Positions 25,169-37,832 of a stretch of 64,000 nt of DNA are shown one piece after another. The number at the start of each line of letters is the position of its first letter. Positions within the stretch are counted from its first letter, which is position 1. This DNA is from Cubamyces lactineus (taxonomy: Eukaryota; Basidiomycota; Agaricomycetes; Polyporales; Polyporaceae), in NCBI GenBank assembly GCA_022376465.1, contig JACDTU010000001.1, positions 1,612,001-1,676,000 of the forward strand, given 5' to 3'. Under the pieces are notes generated by a model. The model had not been told where the DNA came from, searched no databases, and was given only the letters and a program-made list of their open reading frames with translations. A program made the position numbers and the translations under genes.

Positions 25169-27538
25169 TCAACACATGAACAGAAGGTTCACATCCTGTT
25201 ATAATGGTGTCAGCACGACCGGTAACGCCTGGACGACGATCCGCGCTCACCATGGGGTGTGAACTCGACAGCTGTGGCTTCTGGCTGTACTTCTCTCTCA
25301 AAATGCCCCTGGAATGACACGACGATAAGTCAGAACATATGCACGATGGACGGTTCGAAGGTGAAACATACCGGATACTGATCAAGAGCTGCTGGTAGCT
25401 CTGCTGCCTGTTTTGCCCTGTATACACATAGAGCATCAGACGTCGACATACGCGGGGCGTTCGGCGAAATCTCTTACGTAGGCATGTCATAAACGCCTGC
25501 CGTAAAACAGGTGTTATCAATTTGGCACAGACAAAACTAGTAAGATCGTCGACGTACATAGCTCATCGCTCCGGTTGACTGGCCGGCTTCGAAAGTATCG
25601 GCACTTGTCTGGGAATCCTTGCAACCGCTAAAGGATATCTGCGCATATTACTCAGTCGCGTTGGTCAACATCTGTGCGATGAGGAGCACTCACAACGTCC
25701 GCAGGCGACGTCTTCGTTGCTTTGGAGATCTTCTCGGCACGCTGGGTGCCACCGGTCGCGGTCTTCAGTAAGCCGGTTACAGATGAGAAGACACCACCCT
25801 GCATACGCCATGGATCAGCACGTTCTATTTCCAACGCTTACTCGGAATGGAGAAGAACCACGTACCATGTCTCCGCGAGCATAAGAAGTAACTGCCGAGA
25901 GCACCCCTTGCCCAGCTTCCGCCGCGAGGTTCGGTTCCTTGATCTTACCCTCCGTCGAGTATATGTAAGGCAGATCTTTGTGCCTTGTCAGTACGTACTC
26001 CAGGGGCTAATAGAATACACGACTTACCCAATGCTGAGCCTGAATGGCAAGACTACAAGCCTGATGTCAGCGGCGGTATTCAGCGCGCAGGAGGAGACTC
26101 ACATCGAAGATTGCAGTCAAGCGGCATCCGGGCGGTAGAGGTTTGACCATGATGTCATGCATGAGCTGTATACACGTCAGGGATCCTATAAGCGTAGAAA
26201 CTCGTAGAAATTCACGAACGTCATCAACGATGTGTCCAGCCTGCTGGAAGTCGACAGGGTAGATGACTTCATCATAACCGTCCGCCTCATCACCATCAAG
26301 ATCCTTGGTCTGACCTCCATGACCGGAGTCTGCAAGCCGAGTATAAGTTTACCAAGGACTAGGACGCGCGATGAGCGCAGACCCACAATGGAAGAAAAGC
26401 GAGTCGTTTGGTTGTGCGTCACGAACAAGCCACTGCATGGCTGCAAGCTGAACGGAAGGGTTAGTCAGGAATGATCGGACGCCAGCTGTATGCATACATA
26501 CCATGTTCTCTCTGGTAGGTATCTGTCGAGGGTTCGTCGCATCGTCTGTCAGTATTACAATGTCTTCTTCGCGATAGCCCCACAGTTCTGGTCGACCGAA
26601 CTCAGCCATGTGCGCCTATAGTAGAGAGCAGCGAAAGCCAAGATCTACCTTGCAAGAAGCGCATGACGTTGCGCGCGTCGTTGATACAGCCCTTCAGCTC
26701 AGCGGACTGTCCGAAATAGTTGATACCGATCTAAACAGTGTTCGTCGACTTCAATGACGCGGAGATAGAACGGCCCTCAGCTTCGTTACGTACGCATAGA
26801 GCCTTCTTCTTTCCAGTGCACTGCGAATACTGGAAGAAGAGCTGTCGCTGTTGATGGTCGGCACCCTCAAACGTGGGCCCATAGCTCTGTTGTTGGCTCG
26901 GAGGAGGGGGAGGGGGTCCCGCTGGAACGAGGCAGTGAGGAATAGGTGACCCCAAGGTTGAATGAATGCGACATACGAGGTGGCTGATAGTACCCGCCGC
27001 CATACTGTGCTGGAGGTGGCCCCGAAGGCGGGGCATATTGACTACCAGAGCTGGGCCTGGGGGGAATGGGCGGAGGCCCGCCATAGCCAGGGGGAGGAGG
27101 CCCGGGAGGAGGCGCAAATCCTCCGCCTTGGTGGTGGTGGTGATGATGGTGGTGATGCTCACCAGGGAAAGCCGGTGGGCCACCGGGCGGCGGATACCTT
27201 GCGAGGTCGCTCTCAGATTCCCAGTTAATGCCACAGATGTAAACCACACATACCCTCCAGGCGGAGCTCCGGGAGGAGCTGCATACCCAGGCATGTATCC
27301 AGGATTGTACCCCGGGGCCGGAGAAGGCGCGTTGCTAGATGGTTTATGAATGCGACGCACACGTCTCGGAATGATGGGTACTCACGGACTAGGGAATCCA
27401 TATCTTGATCCACCGAGCAGCATTGTTATAAACGCAAGACACTATACGCAACGGAAGGACTTACGGCGGTGTTCCAGAGGGTGGCGGACCGGGAGGCGCG
27501 CGGTAACCTCCTTGTTGGCCAGGATAGCTGCTCCACAT
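25169..27538 (-). CDS. type I metacaspase
   Basis: Calcium-dependent Arg/Lys-specific cysteine peptidase linked to stress responses and cell death in fungi. The N-terminal prodomain is proline/glycine/tyrosine-rich ([19 protein letters not shown]) and includes a run of nine histidines. The p20 domain starts at GRKKALCV. The catalytic His is in HYSGHGGQT, formed across an intron near 26345-26395. The catalytic Cys is in DSCHSGSAL, again split by an intron after IFD. Downstream: [54 protein letters not shown], and the terminal exon DVNLLFMC with its stop at 25169-25171, after a roughly 90-nt intron. The start at 27538 ([12 protein letters not shown]) is the only ATG continuous with the prodomain. 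About 14 exons; boundaries in the prodomain are less certain than in the peptidase domain. Confidence 0.85.
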
Positions 27539-28142
27539 AGCGAATTCTCTAGTCTGTAGTTTGCAGGTAATCAAGCTCAAGTCGCGAGATCGAGGACGCG
27601 TAGATGGTAGTCGGGAGGAAGGAGTAACAGCGACTCGGACAAGCGTTCAATGGCTCGGCATCGCTGCGCGCTTCGCACTGGTATACTCCCCCTCACGTGA
27701 GGTACGTCATAGCACGCAGTGCGCAGTATGAAGTCTACCAAAACTGTCCACTGCGGGTGACTTTGATGAGCACCATCTACTCGATGTGGGACCCTCATCA
27801 TATACTAGATACTGGTCAGAGAGGTTCCGAGTTACATTTCACGCCTCTTGGGGCTAATACTAGGCTGAACTAACAAACATCGTTGGCCCCGGAGCCGAAT
27901 GCGACAGTCTACTTCGCACCCACTCGACTGAGTCGCATTCAGTAAAGTTAATTTCAGGGCGAACTTGATGCAGCTAGAGGGAGTGCAGACCAGCCAGGAA
28001 GGGGGCTAGATGGAAGGTGCAATATGTTCCGCCCTCGAGATCGGAGAGCAGCGAGGACATCGAAACGAGCATTCTCTTGTTCCCCACTGCCCCGAGGCAA
28101 TGTCTGAGCCTGCTCGCGGGCTCAATACGCATGTATATCAGC
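27539..28142. other. intergenic
   Basis: About 0.6 kb upstream of the metacaspase and downstream of the next minus-strand gene. No gene or clear motif was seen. Confidence 0.5.
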
Positions 28143-30181
28143 CTATCTCATAGCGAACACGGACGCATGAAAATGGTGCTCACATGTGCTATCCCGAAAA
28201 GCGTCTGTGTCGAACATCGATACACCGCTCATTCCGTTTTCACGAGCTTTGCGCGCGACTCGGTCTTGTAGCCTGCGAAGCGAGGGCGATGGACCAGTAG
28301 GCAAAGCAGATGATTGCAAGAGAGCAAGATTCGGTTGCTGAGGTCCCGTCGCAAGCCCAGTACAAGACATTGTAGTCTTCTGCATCCTGTTCGGGTTCGT
28401 CTTGGGCTGAGGCCTAGCTCGTGCCCTTGGATCCAGGGCCAGGGAGTTCTGAGTTGCGGAACGTGCGATCTCGCGGAAGTCATCCATGAGCGTACCCAGG
28501 GACTTCATGGGCTTCAAAGACACGGGAGAAATCCCTCTGATAGCTGACCTAGGAGGACCAGAAGCAGCAGCATCGCCAGATCGTAGGGACGCTTGAACAA
28601 CAGGCGGGGCAGATACTTCTAGTGAAGGTGCACGAGCAAGACAAAGGGGACCGTGATCTGGAGGAGCATCTGACGACAGTGCCGGGTCGAGGGCAGACGT
28701 AGCAAGCATAGAAAATTGAGCACCGTTGACAAGTTTAGCAAGAGTAGATGGCACAAGAGGTGTCGGTGAAGCCCGAACCGGAGGCGGTGACTGAGAGGAA
28801 TCCCTTGGAGAGGTGAGGTTATCGCAAGGATCTGTCCGAGTCATAGGCGATCGCGTCGAAGATCCGAGCATAGAGGCGGCTGAACAAGGTCTCAGGTTAA
28901 TCGCAGAGGACGGTGCTGGTCGTTTCGGTGAGAGAGGTCCAGCCAGCACAAACGGAATAGGTCCTTCAGGCACACGCGAGGGATGGTTGAGGCGATCTAC
29001 ACTTGTCGTAGTCCTGCTTTCAATATAAAATGTCAGTCGTCGCATGCAAATGAGAGTATAGGAGATCACCTAGGAGGTTCGATAATGCCGTGGCTCGTAG
29101 CCGAGGTAAGCACCAGAGGAATCATGACAAGCCGCTGTGAAGCTTTACGAGTGATTCCAGCTCGGCCTCCTTCGCGCTTACGAGATGTGTCAGAGCCGCC
29201 AGTTGGCCTCCAAGCCGTCACCGGTCGAGCGTGGGCTTTCCTATGCTCGACACCATGATCGCTGTCCGCGGCGGAAAATTGAAAAGTGACGTTGTGGAAA
29301 GGCGTCGCCCTTCGAGGGTCGACATACTGTCGCCGCACCACTGTGGCGCTTGCTGGAGGGGATGGCATGCGGTTATCAGGGACAAGAGGAATAGGCCTGC
29401 GAGTGGATATATGCGTCGTAGACAGGGGTAGGAGATGCCCTCCGAGCAAATCCACGCCAGTTGACGCGCCCGCGAGGAGCAGGCGGGTTGACAACTTCTG
29501 TGATTTCTTCGCATTGATTCGCCGTCGCTTCGTACTAGGTGGTTGGCTTGCATCGGCTCCTTCAAGTTCATCGCTGGTCCACTGGATTGTACGCCTGCAA
29601 CGGTTTCGGATATGACCAGGCGACGACTCTTCGTTGCCTGCGTCCGATTCGTCCATTGGATCTGAGGATGGAAGGTATGTGTCGTCGCTGGGTATGTGAT
29701 CACCGCGTGCTTTCTTGCGTTGCCTCGCCCGATGCCGCGTGTAGCGTTTGGTTGGTGACGCAGCCCGACGTAGGAATTCTTCGACCGTCAATTGAGCCTC
29801 GGTCGCATCGCTCGCTGCCTTGCTATCGGTTTCAGGTAGCGTGCTATCACCCACCTCAGCTAAATCGGCAGCTGAGACGTTGGTATCCACGTCGGTGTAT
29901 ACTGATGGTCGATCGTCGCGCACAGGATTCGCTATCCCAGTGACCGAATGCGCCAATGCATGCGCCGACGCAGGAGCATACTCCACTCCACCAATCGTAG
30001 GGGAGGATTCCTTGAGGTCCGGATAGAACCCAAGGCAGGGATCTATGGGTCTAGAAGACCGCTTGCGTTTCCGCTTGAGCTGTAGTACGCGCCAAGGAGC
30101 ACCCGAGATACAGCATAGAACGTTGAAGTTATGATACTTGACGAGACTTACGACAAAATCTGGCGCGAACATGAAGGTCAT
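28143..30181 (-). CDS. unknown Ser/Pro-rich, probably nuclear protein
   Basis: I do not recognise this protein. From ATG 30181 it reads MTFMFAPDFV, then an intron, then a basic patch LKRKRKRSSRPIDP. A long low-complexity region follows with acidic and basic blocks (YTRHRARQRKKARGD; PSTKRRRINAKKSQK), consistent with nuclear localisation. A second intron (donor after EPPS, acceptor TTGAAAG) joins two long exons, 29066-30100 and 28143-29015. The C-terminal third has SLGTLMDDFREIA and LRRLQDRVARKAREN, the only parts with helix-like composition. Roughly 630 aa. A last intron near the 3' end (donor GTGAGC at about 28180) is possible, so the terminal residues are uncertain. Confidence 0.55.
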
Positions 30182-30751
30182 GATGTTGCTCCTTGGCTAT
30201 GTGATTAGGGCAGAGCGGAATTAAGACCCTTCAGAACGATTGGAATGAGCGGTGACGGAGGGATGAGAGGAAGATACTCTACGTCATCTGAAGGTGGTTG
30301 TTTGGCTGTGTTAGGATCCAAAGCATCCACCTTCCGTCCCGAACCGTCGAACTGTTGGCCATTACTGTGATATTCACGTTTCGCGTTAAGCAATATTAAT
30401 TCACTTGCATCTGGGAAATGGCGCGCCTCTGATGAAGTTTCGTACAGTAAGTACAAATAGAGCAACGGGGCGTATTACACACATAAGCGAGTGCTCATCA
30501 TGCGGCATGTAAGTAGGTACTTGGCATAGTATGCTACTTCAGAATGCGAGGTCAATCCCACCGGACCCGGCCTAAAAGCTCTGATTTGACCTAAGCGTAT
30601 TATCCCGAGGCACCATATAACACCGGTCTCCGTCGCAATGTAGACGCGCCGTGTTCGTAGAAACGCTCTCGTCCAGCGTCGACGTTGTATTGGACGGCAT
30701 AGATACGACGATCCCGTTGCTGGTACGCTATCCATCGACCATCAATTAGGA
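30182..30751. other. intergenic with an orphan coding-like frame
   Basis: On the minus strand at 30205-30370 there is a proline-rich frame (DDVEYLPLIPPSPLIPIVL) that looks coding. I found no splice path joining it in frame to the unknown gene at 28143-30181 or to the DUF6534 gene. It could be an unplaced 5' exon or a chance open frame. Confidence 0.25.
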
Positions 30752-32810
30752 TCACTGATACATCGCGAGCTCCTCACGCACCGAGCCATCTGGCCCCGAC
30801 TGCTTGGGGACGCTGGGGGACGTGATCTGGATCTCGGGCAATGTCAACTGTCCCATCTTCTCGGCCTGTACGCGCAAGCCTTCCCGGGCGTTCAGAGTTG
30901 CCAACACGGAAACCGAGTATACTGTTGGAGGGTCAGATATGGTCAGCTCGGCGCGTCATGACTTTGTGCAGGAGACGTACGTCGAGCGCCTATGTAGTAG
31001 AACATGACGAACCAGGACGACATGGGAGATACTAGCACCTAATCACACGATGAGTTCAAACATTGGCACTCAAGTTGTGGCATCCACGTACCATAATGAC
31101 GGACAAGATAGCATATATGCTGTGGGAGTGTACGTTAGCGGATCACACGGCGACCTGGAGACGAGGCGAACCTAGTGAGTAGACTGGTGTGCACGGTGTA
31201 TAGCATCTGTCGGACGACCGGGAATGAGCATATTGTGACCACGAACTGCATACAACATAACCCACCAGCTTGGTGATCAAGCGATTGGCCCTAAGGGAGG
31301 ACAACGCGTGTGATTGTCAAGAAGCCGGCTGGGGGAAGTACACCGTTGAGGCTTACCCAGTGGTACCCGTGCGCGACCGGGACAGCAAGACGACCAATGC
31401 ACCGCATAGCAATCCATCGGTCGAAGCGCTCATAACACTCAACGCGATGTCGAACGGCTTATCGCGCGGTCAGCAAAGCCTAATTTCCGACGTTAATCTC
31501 TTGCTCACAGTCAACAGAACGAATTGAGCGACCGTCTTGGTGAGGATGCTGTCTCCGAGTCATCGTTCACTATAATGTCGCAGATATCTCGAGCTAGACA
31601 CTTACGTCTTGATGAAAAGAACTGTACCAATCATTTCAGCTACTGCCGTGGAGTACCTACCGAGCTGAGGACATACCGACGGAAAACGCTGTGACGCACA
31701 GATCAAAGTTGTCAGAAACCGAAACTAGTGTTTCATCCTGCTGGTTATGCGTACCCCATGTACCCACGATGAATGTGATCTGTGAACACGATCAGAATAC
31801 ATATAGGCACTGTCAGTCTTCGGTACATACCATGACTGCCAGCAAGATCTTCTGCCTGCTTACTGAGATGAGTCGCGTCAGGCGTACTCTACTTAGAGCC
31901 TGATGTCGGGGAAAGACTTACATGTCCATATTCGCGACGCATAGAAGCTGCTTTACATTAGATGCTGAGTACGCGAACGCGAATCACGAAGACATACGAC
32001 TGAATGAGGGCAATAGCGAAAGCCTGTGAATACAAACATGAGCCTGGGGATCAAAGTCGAAGCGAACGCATGAAGTGGTCTCGCACATTGCATAGGAGCT
32101 GAACCTAAGGGTGGAATGATGTCAGCATCATTTCGCTTTGCAGTAACCTCATAATCTGACTGACGTTCGAAGTCCTGGCACGCGAACGACATTAGAAAGG
32201 CAGTGATAGAAGCTAGGGTGACAATTTGGTGCTTACCACGGCAAAGGTTCCTGACCGGAATAAGCGGCTTGCTTCTGGACGAGATAAGTGAACACTGAAC
32301 GAGCCATTAATACTGTTTCCTCTCCGATTTGTACGAAGTCGGCGGACTAACTTGTCGCTCCATAGAGCCCCAGATGCACAGCGTCCAAAGTCCATATAGT
32401 CCTAACCTAGTTGGCACGAGATCATTCGATTAGTCCACTGAGAGCACCTACCGTCGTCCTGAGTGCTACATACCAGCAGCTTCAAAATGCGCCTGTCATT
32501 GGGATAGTGTCGGTGATACCAGGTCGACTGGGCAGAAGTAACTGGATTTTGCAATCAGCTCTATGTACCGATGTACATAGCGAGTGACATTACCACCGAA
32601 CAGACTGTGGGTTCGCACATTGAACATGAGTACGCGATGTCCATTATTCGTAACATCCGAGCAACTGAGCTTACCATCCAGTGAAGAGGAATCCGACGAA
32701 GATCACACCTATCCTGTAGACGAGATCAGTCAGTACGGGTATGCAAGTTGGGATCACTTCCATGCGTGTGCTTACGTCGTGTCCAAGGAGGTGCTGCCGG
32801 CGTCCGCCAT
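30752..32810 (-). CDS. seven-helix membrane protein, DUF6534 type (A)
   Basis: An integral membrane protein of the DUF6534-type family that is expanded in mushroom-forming fungi; function unknown. Splicing many exons of 15-90 nt from ATG 32810 gives MADAGSTSLDTTIGVIFVG, FLFTGWLFGVTSAQSTWYH, RHYPNDRRILKLL, VRTIWTLDAVHLGLYGAT, MFTYLVQKQAAYSG, VQLLCNAFAIALIQSYVF, RQKILLAVMITFIVGTW, TKTVAQFVLLT, IYAILSVIMVLVSPMSSWF and the typical end YSVSVLATLNARE. A roughly 40-residue polar tail follows, with the stop at 30752-30754. The family hallmarks are the HYPND motif after helix 2 and LATLNARE after helix 7. About 12 exons; a few internal joins (31500-31800) are approximate. A paralogue lies at 48219-50475. 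Confidence 0.75.
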
Positions 32811-33703
32811 GAACACATGGGACGAGGAGGGGCGAGCTCCCCAGAGTCAGTCGAAAGCAAACGTAGGAGCGTACGACCTGAATGCAAGTGGGCGGCGGGG
32901 GCCCGCGCTGGTCGTCATTGAGCTATATGAGGCCACCGGTGGGCGAGAGAGAGGGCCGCGGACTACACGCTGAGCTGAATTAGGGGCGCAGTTCCGCGTG
33001 CGGACTAGCCGATATAGAAGGTCGCGCAAAATTCAAACTAACCCGCCGGTAGCTCCTCTTCCGCATGCCAATATGACATCCACGCTGCAAGACCGCTCAA
33101 TTTATCAAGATTGCGCTCGAGGTGATCATCACCCGTCATATTCGGCGCCATCACTCCAGCAACCCGAGGCGAACTCAGAACTGCACGGTGTTTCCTGAGG
33201 TCGAGAGAGATCCCTAGACAAAACCCTGCGGGAAAGACGCAGCTGACGAAGTTTAGCACTGGCTGGTTTCCAGCTTCCACAGCGTTCTCGTGCCATTGTG
33301 CCTGGGTCCTGAGGTCTAAAAATGACTGCTGCCTGGGCAATACAATGCGATAGGACAACCGAGGTCTTCCACAGTCATAGTATCTGTCCTAACCGAGGCA
33401 TAGTGTGGGTAAAAGTCCCGGCCGGTCGTTGAGCGCCGCCACACGTCCACCCATGACGTTTCCGCTACCCAGCCCTGTGCGGCACGCCTATCGTGTGGAG
33501 ACAGGTATACAATCCACCGCAGCACTGGCAGCCTCCCCTGTACCACACTCTCAACGTCTCCGTGACAATGTTGCACCGAATCTTCGAGGGTCGCAATCAT
33601 CGTCGAGGCCAGACTTGTCCGTTTTCGCTACTACCAGCGGAGCCATATGAAGAAAATGACAGTAAGTGTAACGGAAAAGGCTGGGAGGAGTCTGATTTCC
33701 GTT
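32811..33703. other. intergenic upstream of U2 snRNA copy 1
   Basis: About 0.9 kb. Short open frames exist on both strands, but none is supported by splice sites or recognisable protein sequence. Confidence 0.5.
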
Positions 33704-33822
33704 GTTTGCTCGTGTTAGGATCGGAAGCTACCGCCTGCCTAATCTGTCAACGACGCTTCGCCCCGCCAGGCGCTTGTCGCACCCGACGCACCGCGCATGG
33801 TCCGTGCGCGCTGCATCCCGAG

Positions 33823-33829
33823 TATATAT
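33823..33829 (+). promoter_or_regulatory. TATA box of U2 snRNA copy 1
   Basis: TATATAT begins 32 bases before the inferred RNA 5' end. It is conserved with its flanks (CGAGTATATATCCTGGGCG) in copy 2, as expected for a polymerase II snRNA promoter. Confidence 0.65.
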
Positions 33830-33854
33830 CCTGGGCGCGAACATTCATGTTTCC

Positions 33855-34035
33855 TCACCACTCTGGCCTTTTGGCTTAGATCAAGTGTAGTATCTGTTCT
33901 TAATAGTTTAACCACTATTATGGGGGCACCGCCTCCATTATTGGTTATCTAATTTTTGCCGCCCTTGTTCCCTGTGCTCTGCTTGCAACATGGGGACGCG
34001 ATGACCTTGCTATTGCAGTATTGGCTTGTGTCGTC
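33855..34035 (+). ncRNA. U2 spliceosomal snRNA, copy 1
   Basis: The 5' part reads CTCTGGCCTTTTGGCTTAGATCAAG..., matching the conserved U2 5' end. It includes the branch-site recognition element GTGTAGTATCTG. Stem IIa is TAATAGT-loop-ACTATTA and stem IIb is GGGGGC-ACC-GCCTCC with one G-U pair. The Sm site is TAATTTTTG. Stem-loop III (GTTCCC...GGGGAC) follows, then stem-loop IV with the near-universal loop CTATTGCAGTAT. The outer IV stem GATGAC/GTCGTC closes at 34035. Length is about 181 nt; human U2 is 188. The 5' end was set from the alignment and the TATA box 32 bases upstream. U2 pairs with the intron branch site in the spliceosome. Confidence 0.93.
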
Positions 34036-34129
34036 GGGGGATTTGCTTTCCTCTCGGAGCCTCTTCTTTCTTCTGTGGTTATCCTTGTGAACAGTCAATT
34101 GGCTGCGAGCTCGGTCCTTCAGATGAATG

Positions 34130-34439
34130 GACTGGGATCTACTTCGAGCTAGAATGGTGACTACCTGTGGAGAAGTACCTCGACGTATACTGCCTCTCCG
34201 CAATTACTACCCGCACTACACTTTATGCTTGATGCGATGTACTACAATATACCCTAATTTGTGGGTTTGGTACCTACTGGGCCCGCGCGATTGCCTTGCG
34301 TAATGCATGGCACACTGATACGCCTCACGCGTTCCTCGCAAGGATCAACGATGGATACACTCACAGCATTGTACATTCAACGACATCTACACGATACACT
34401 GTTAATTGCTTCTGCACAGTTCCATCCCCTTCACCAACC
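34130..34439. other. short intergenic region
   Basis: About 0.3 kb between the U2 arm and the MetRS stop codon. Nothing was seen beyond the expected 3' UTR. Confidence 0.5.
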
Positions 34440-37400
34440 CTACGAGTTCTTCGCGAACTCGGCCAGCTCGGCCTTAAGCTTCTTCAGCTCCTCCACCTCC
34501 TTCGCGATCTCCTGCTCCAGCTCGGGCGTCTTCGGCGTCTTCGCCTTCAGCTCGCGCACGACCTGGCCTTGCGCCGCCACCTTCTGCTCCCACGCGAGCA
34601 CCTCCGCCGACTTGGGCTTATCGCTCGCAGGGGAGGACGCGGATGCAGCCGCAGCCTTCTTCGCCGCCGCGGCCTTGCGCTTCGACATGCCCGGGACGAC
34701 GTGCGTCGCGTCGGCCGCCTGCGCGAGCGGGTCCTCCTTCGGCTTGTTGCCTCCGAACTTCTCGCGGAACACGTCTGCCATCTTGTCCTCGATCCGCTTG
34801 AACAGGTGCTCGGGCTTCCCGACGGTGTGTCCGGCGAGGAGGTCGTTCGAGAGCACCTCGGGGACGGCGCGCGGTGGCGCGTTGAGCTGCTCGAGCATGG
34901 CCGCCTCCGTCGCGGGCATGAACGGGTGCACGAGCGCGGTCAGGAGGTAGATGAGGTTGATCGCGCGCGAGATGACCTGCGCGCAGCGCTTCGGGTTCTC
35001 TGCCATGAGCGCCTTGTTGAGCCCGGACGACTGGAGGTAGAGGTTGCCGCGCGCAGATATGGCCATGACGGTCTGCAGGCCGAGACGGAGCTTGACGGCG
35101 TCCATGGCGTCGATGTACTCCTTGAGAAGGTTGTTGATATCTGAGATGAACTCTGCGTCATGTTCGTCGTTGGGCGAGAGAGGGCCGGGAGCATCGCCGC
35201 CGTCTGGGATCACGCTGTCGTATTGAGAGACAACGAACTTCAGAGCGCGGTTGACGAAGTTGCCAAAACTGATATCATTCAGTCAGTAAGCGTGTGCACA
35301 GCTTAACAGACTAGCCATACTTATTCAAGAGAACGTTGTTGTTTGCGGCAATCTGAAAATTTGTGAGAACACGTCTGAACGCCAACGACGAGTCTACTCA
35401 CGAGATCGGCCCATGAAAACATGGAATCTGCTGTCTCGGGCCTTGCAGAGATGAGATAGTACCTCCAGACAGAGGGAGGGATGCCTGTTTCTCGCGCAGC
35501 GGGACCAAACACACCGCGGTTATGACTCTTTGAGAATTTCCCGCCCTCGTAGTTGAGATACTCTGTTCGTGATCAGCATGTGGACAAACGTTCAGGTCAC
35601 AAGGAGAGTGTGTACACACCGGTCGTGGATAGATGGTGCAGCATGGTCCACGGGCGGCCGTCGCCTATCTGCACAGAGGGGAAGTAGATCGTGTGGAAAT
35701 AGACGTTGTCCTTGCCCATGAACTGGTACAGGCGGACGTTCTGCTGGTCGAACCACCACTTCTTCCACTCTGGTGTGTAGTTCGCAGTGATACTGGGGTA
35801 CCCGATACACGCGTCGAACTAGACTCAGTGTAAGCGTCAAGTCTAGAGCATGTATTATCGCCGCAGCTTACCCAAACATCTACCTCGATGGTCAGCGACG
35901 CTTCGTGGGATAACAAGAGTTCTGGACTCACAAAGCACTTTACTCTCCATGCCCTCGTGCTCCTTGCCATCTACGTGAGGCACGGGAACGCCCCACGTAA
36001 GATCTCGCGTAACGGGAGTGGGCCGTAGGCCGGCCTTCAATCTTGCATCAATGATATCGCCTTCCGCGTTTATGACGGCATTCGGGGACCATTCCCCCTC
36101 TTTCCACGACTTCCTGATCCACTCTTCCGTACGGGGCTGGAGCGCGTCGAGCTTGAGATACATGTGTGCGGTCGTGCGAGTTGCCACCTTGTGAGTCTTG
36201 TTGACCAGACAGCGAGGGTTGATGAGATCAACGGCATCTAGTGTGCGCCCACAGACATCACATTGGTCACCACGCGCATCCTGATATACCGATGTCAGAA
36301 GTCAAGATACACGCTTGAGATAGTATCACAACCCACATCCGAGCCGCAGTGGGGGCATGTTCCCTCTACGAAGCGATCTGCAAGGAATCTAGAGTTCGGT
36401 AAGTCAAGATGCCTCTCACGTAGTCCTGTCCCTTACTTATTACACCCTTCACAGAATGTTTGTTCCTTCTCTAGGCGTTCCAGGAAGCCATGTTTGGCCA
36501 AGTTTAAGTAGATCTCCTGTGCGATCCTACAATATGTCAGATAATGCGAGGACAGACGGCAATACCGCTTACTCGGTGTGGAGAGGCGTCGACGTGCGCC
36601 CGAAATAGTCAAAGCTATCGATGTTTGAGTATCACGCAAGCGAGCATACAAATGAGGTCATACCCAAGTTCGAACCACTTGTATGTCTCCACATGCGTCG
36701 CGTTGTACTTATCGCAAAGTTGCCTTGGAGTGAGGCCCTCCTTCAATGCTTGAGTCTCGGTCGCAGTACCGTATTCGTCGGTGCCACAGATGTACAGCGT
36801 TCGTAGATTCCGAGTGCCTGCACCCGCTGAGTGAGACGCCGATCGGTCGCGTGCGGGAAGCACTCACGGTTGTAGCTACGCGACAGTAACTTAGTGAGCG
36901 CGAGTTTCAGCAGATGGAGGGAGGGCAGATGCATACCGGGCGAAGACGTCGGCACTCAAAGTGCTTCCGATGATGTTGCCTGGGGAGGGTTGGCACGAGA
37001 ACAGCGTGCAGCAGAGTAGGATACGAACCGAGATGGGGTACGTTGTTGCAATATGGTAGAGCAGACGTGATGAGGACATTCCTCTCTCCGGGAGCAGGTG
37101 TACTGCGCTACGGTTAGAGACGGCATAGATCGGCACAAGAGAAGAGACGTACATGGTTTCTCCAGGTTTGGGAATCGTACGCAAAAGACCCTCGGCCTCG
37201 CGAATCTTCTGAGCCATGCTGAACGTCAATAGCCTCTAGTACGCCCCGGGTGCGATGCTTTGGTAGGGATGTATACAACGAAAGCTGAAGATAGCAGAGA
37301 CGAGAGAACAGTAGGCAGACGAGGACAGGAAGGCGCAGACCGAGTCGATCGCGAATTGATTCTCTCATCTAGCCGACGCGATTGCGCTGACTCGATCCAA

Positions 37401-37616
37401 ACAAGCACAAATAACGCGTCCCTCACCGCCACTCGTAACTTGAAGGCCTTGCCAAGTACTCGGGCTCACTTCCCAACTTCTGCCATCTTGGACTCATCAA
37501 ATGTGCCGTCGACGAGGCCAGCTAACGTTCTGTCAGTGTTTCAACGCTCTAAGCGGAAGCCGGCCATAGGGAACACTAGGTGGCATGACCGGCTTACAAA
37601 GATCAAGTCGCGACAT
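34440..37616 (-). CDS. cytoplasmic methionyl-tRNA synthetase
   Basis: Class I aminoacyl-tRNA synthetase charging initiator and elongator tRNA-Met. Motifs in order: [18 protein letters not shown] (HIGH motif as HLGN), [16 protein letters not shown], zinc-knuckle-like [18 protein letters not shown] and [38 protein letters not shown], and [12 protein letters not shown] (KMSKS motif as KFSKS). Then the anticodon-binding helical domain ([35 protein letters not shown]). The C-terminus is Ala/Lys-rich followed by a WHEP-like helical hairpin ([15 protein letters not shown]...[22 protein letters not shown]). The last exon is 34440-35213 or slightly longer. The N-terminus is assigned to ATG 37616 (MSRLDL, then [16 protein letters not shown], then [12 protein letters not shown]); a start at 37217 is the alternative. 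About 15 introns. It is divergent from the cyclotransferase-like gene across 216 bases. Confidence 0.9.
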
Positions 37617-37832
37617 GATGTGAAGCTTATAATATAATAAGTGAGGTACAAGGCTCGTCCTTGCGCGAAAGCTTATCTTATCAACAACCCCGTGTCCAAT
37701 GGGTACCAGCGGTGCATTCAGCCATCTGGCGGCCCTGCGAGTCCTCCGCCTGTTCACTCGTACCTACGTTGTGGTGACCCCTGTATCAATCCCATACTAA
37801 CAGCATAGCGCAACGGTATTCAAAGTGAGGAC
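37617..37832. promoter_or_regulatory. bidirectional promoter region
   Basis: Only 216 bases separate the start codons of MetRS (-) and the cyclotransferase-like gene (+), so both promoters must lie here. No TATA box is obvious. Confidence 0.5.

Larger units (their letters stand above)
33704..34129 (+). repeat. inverted duplication carrying U2 snRNA, arm 1
   Basis: About 426 bases that recur in reverse orientation at 44203-44608. Similarity covers the U2 gene, about 150 bases of 5' flank (starting GTTTGCTCGTGTTAGGA) and about 95 bases of 3' flank (ending CCTTCAGATGAATG). The RNA-coding part is almost invariant, while the flanks have substitutions and small indels. Confidence 0.85.

Noticed and set aside
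24987..25559. 190-codon open frame on the minus strand as a separate gene
   Set aside because: It is a read-through of metacaspase exons and introns; [16 protein letters not shown] and [15 protein letters not shown] are true exon pieces separated by good GT-AG introns.
34296..35144. 282-codon plus-strand open frame opposite MetRS
   Set aside because: Leu/Arg-rich shadow of the GC-rich MetRS last exon.
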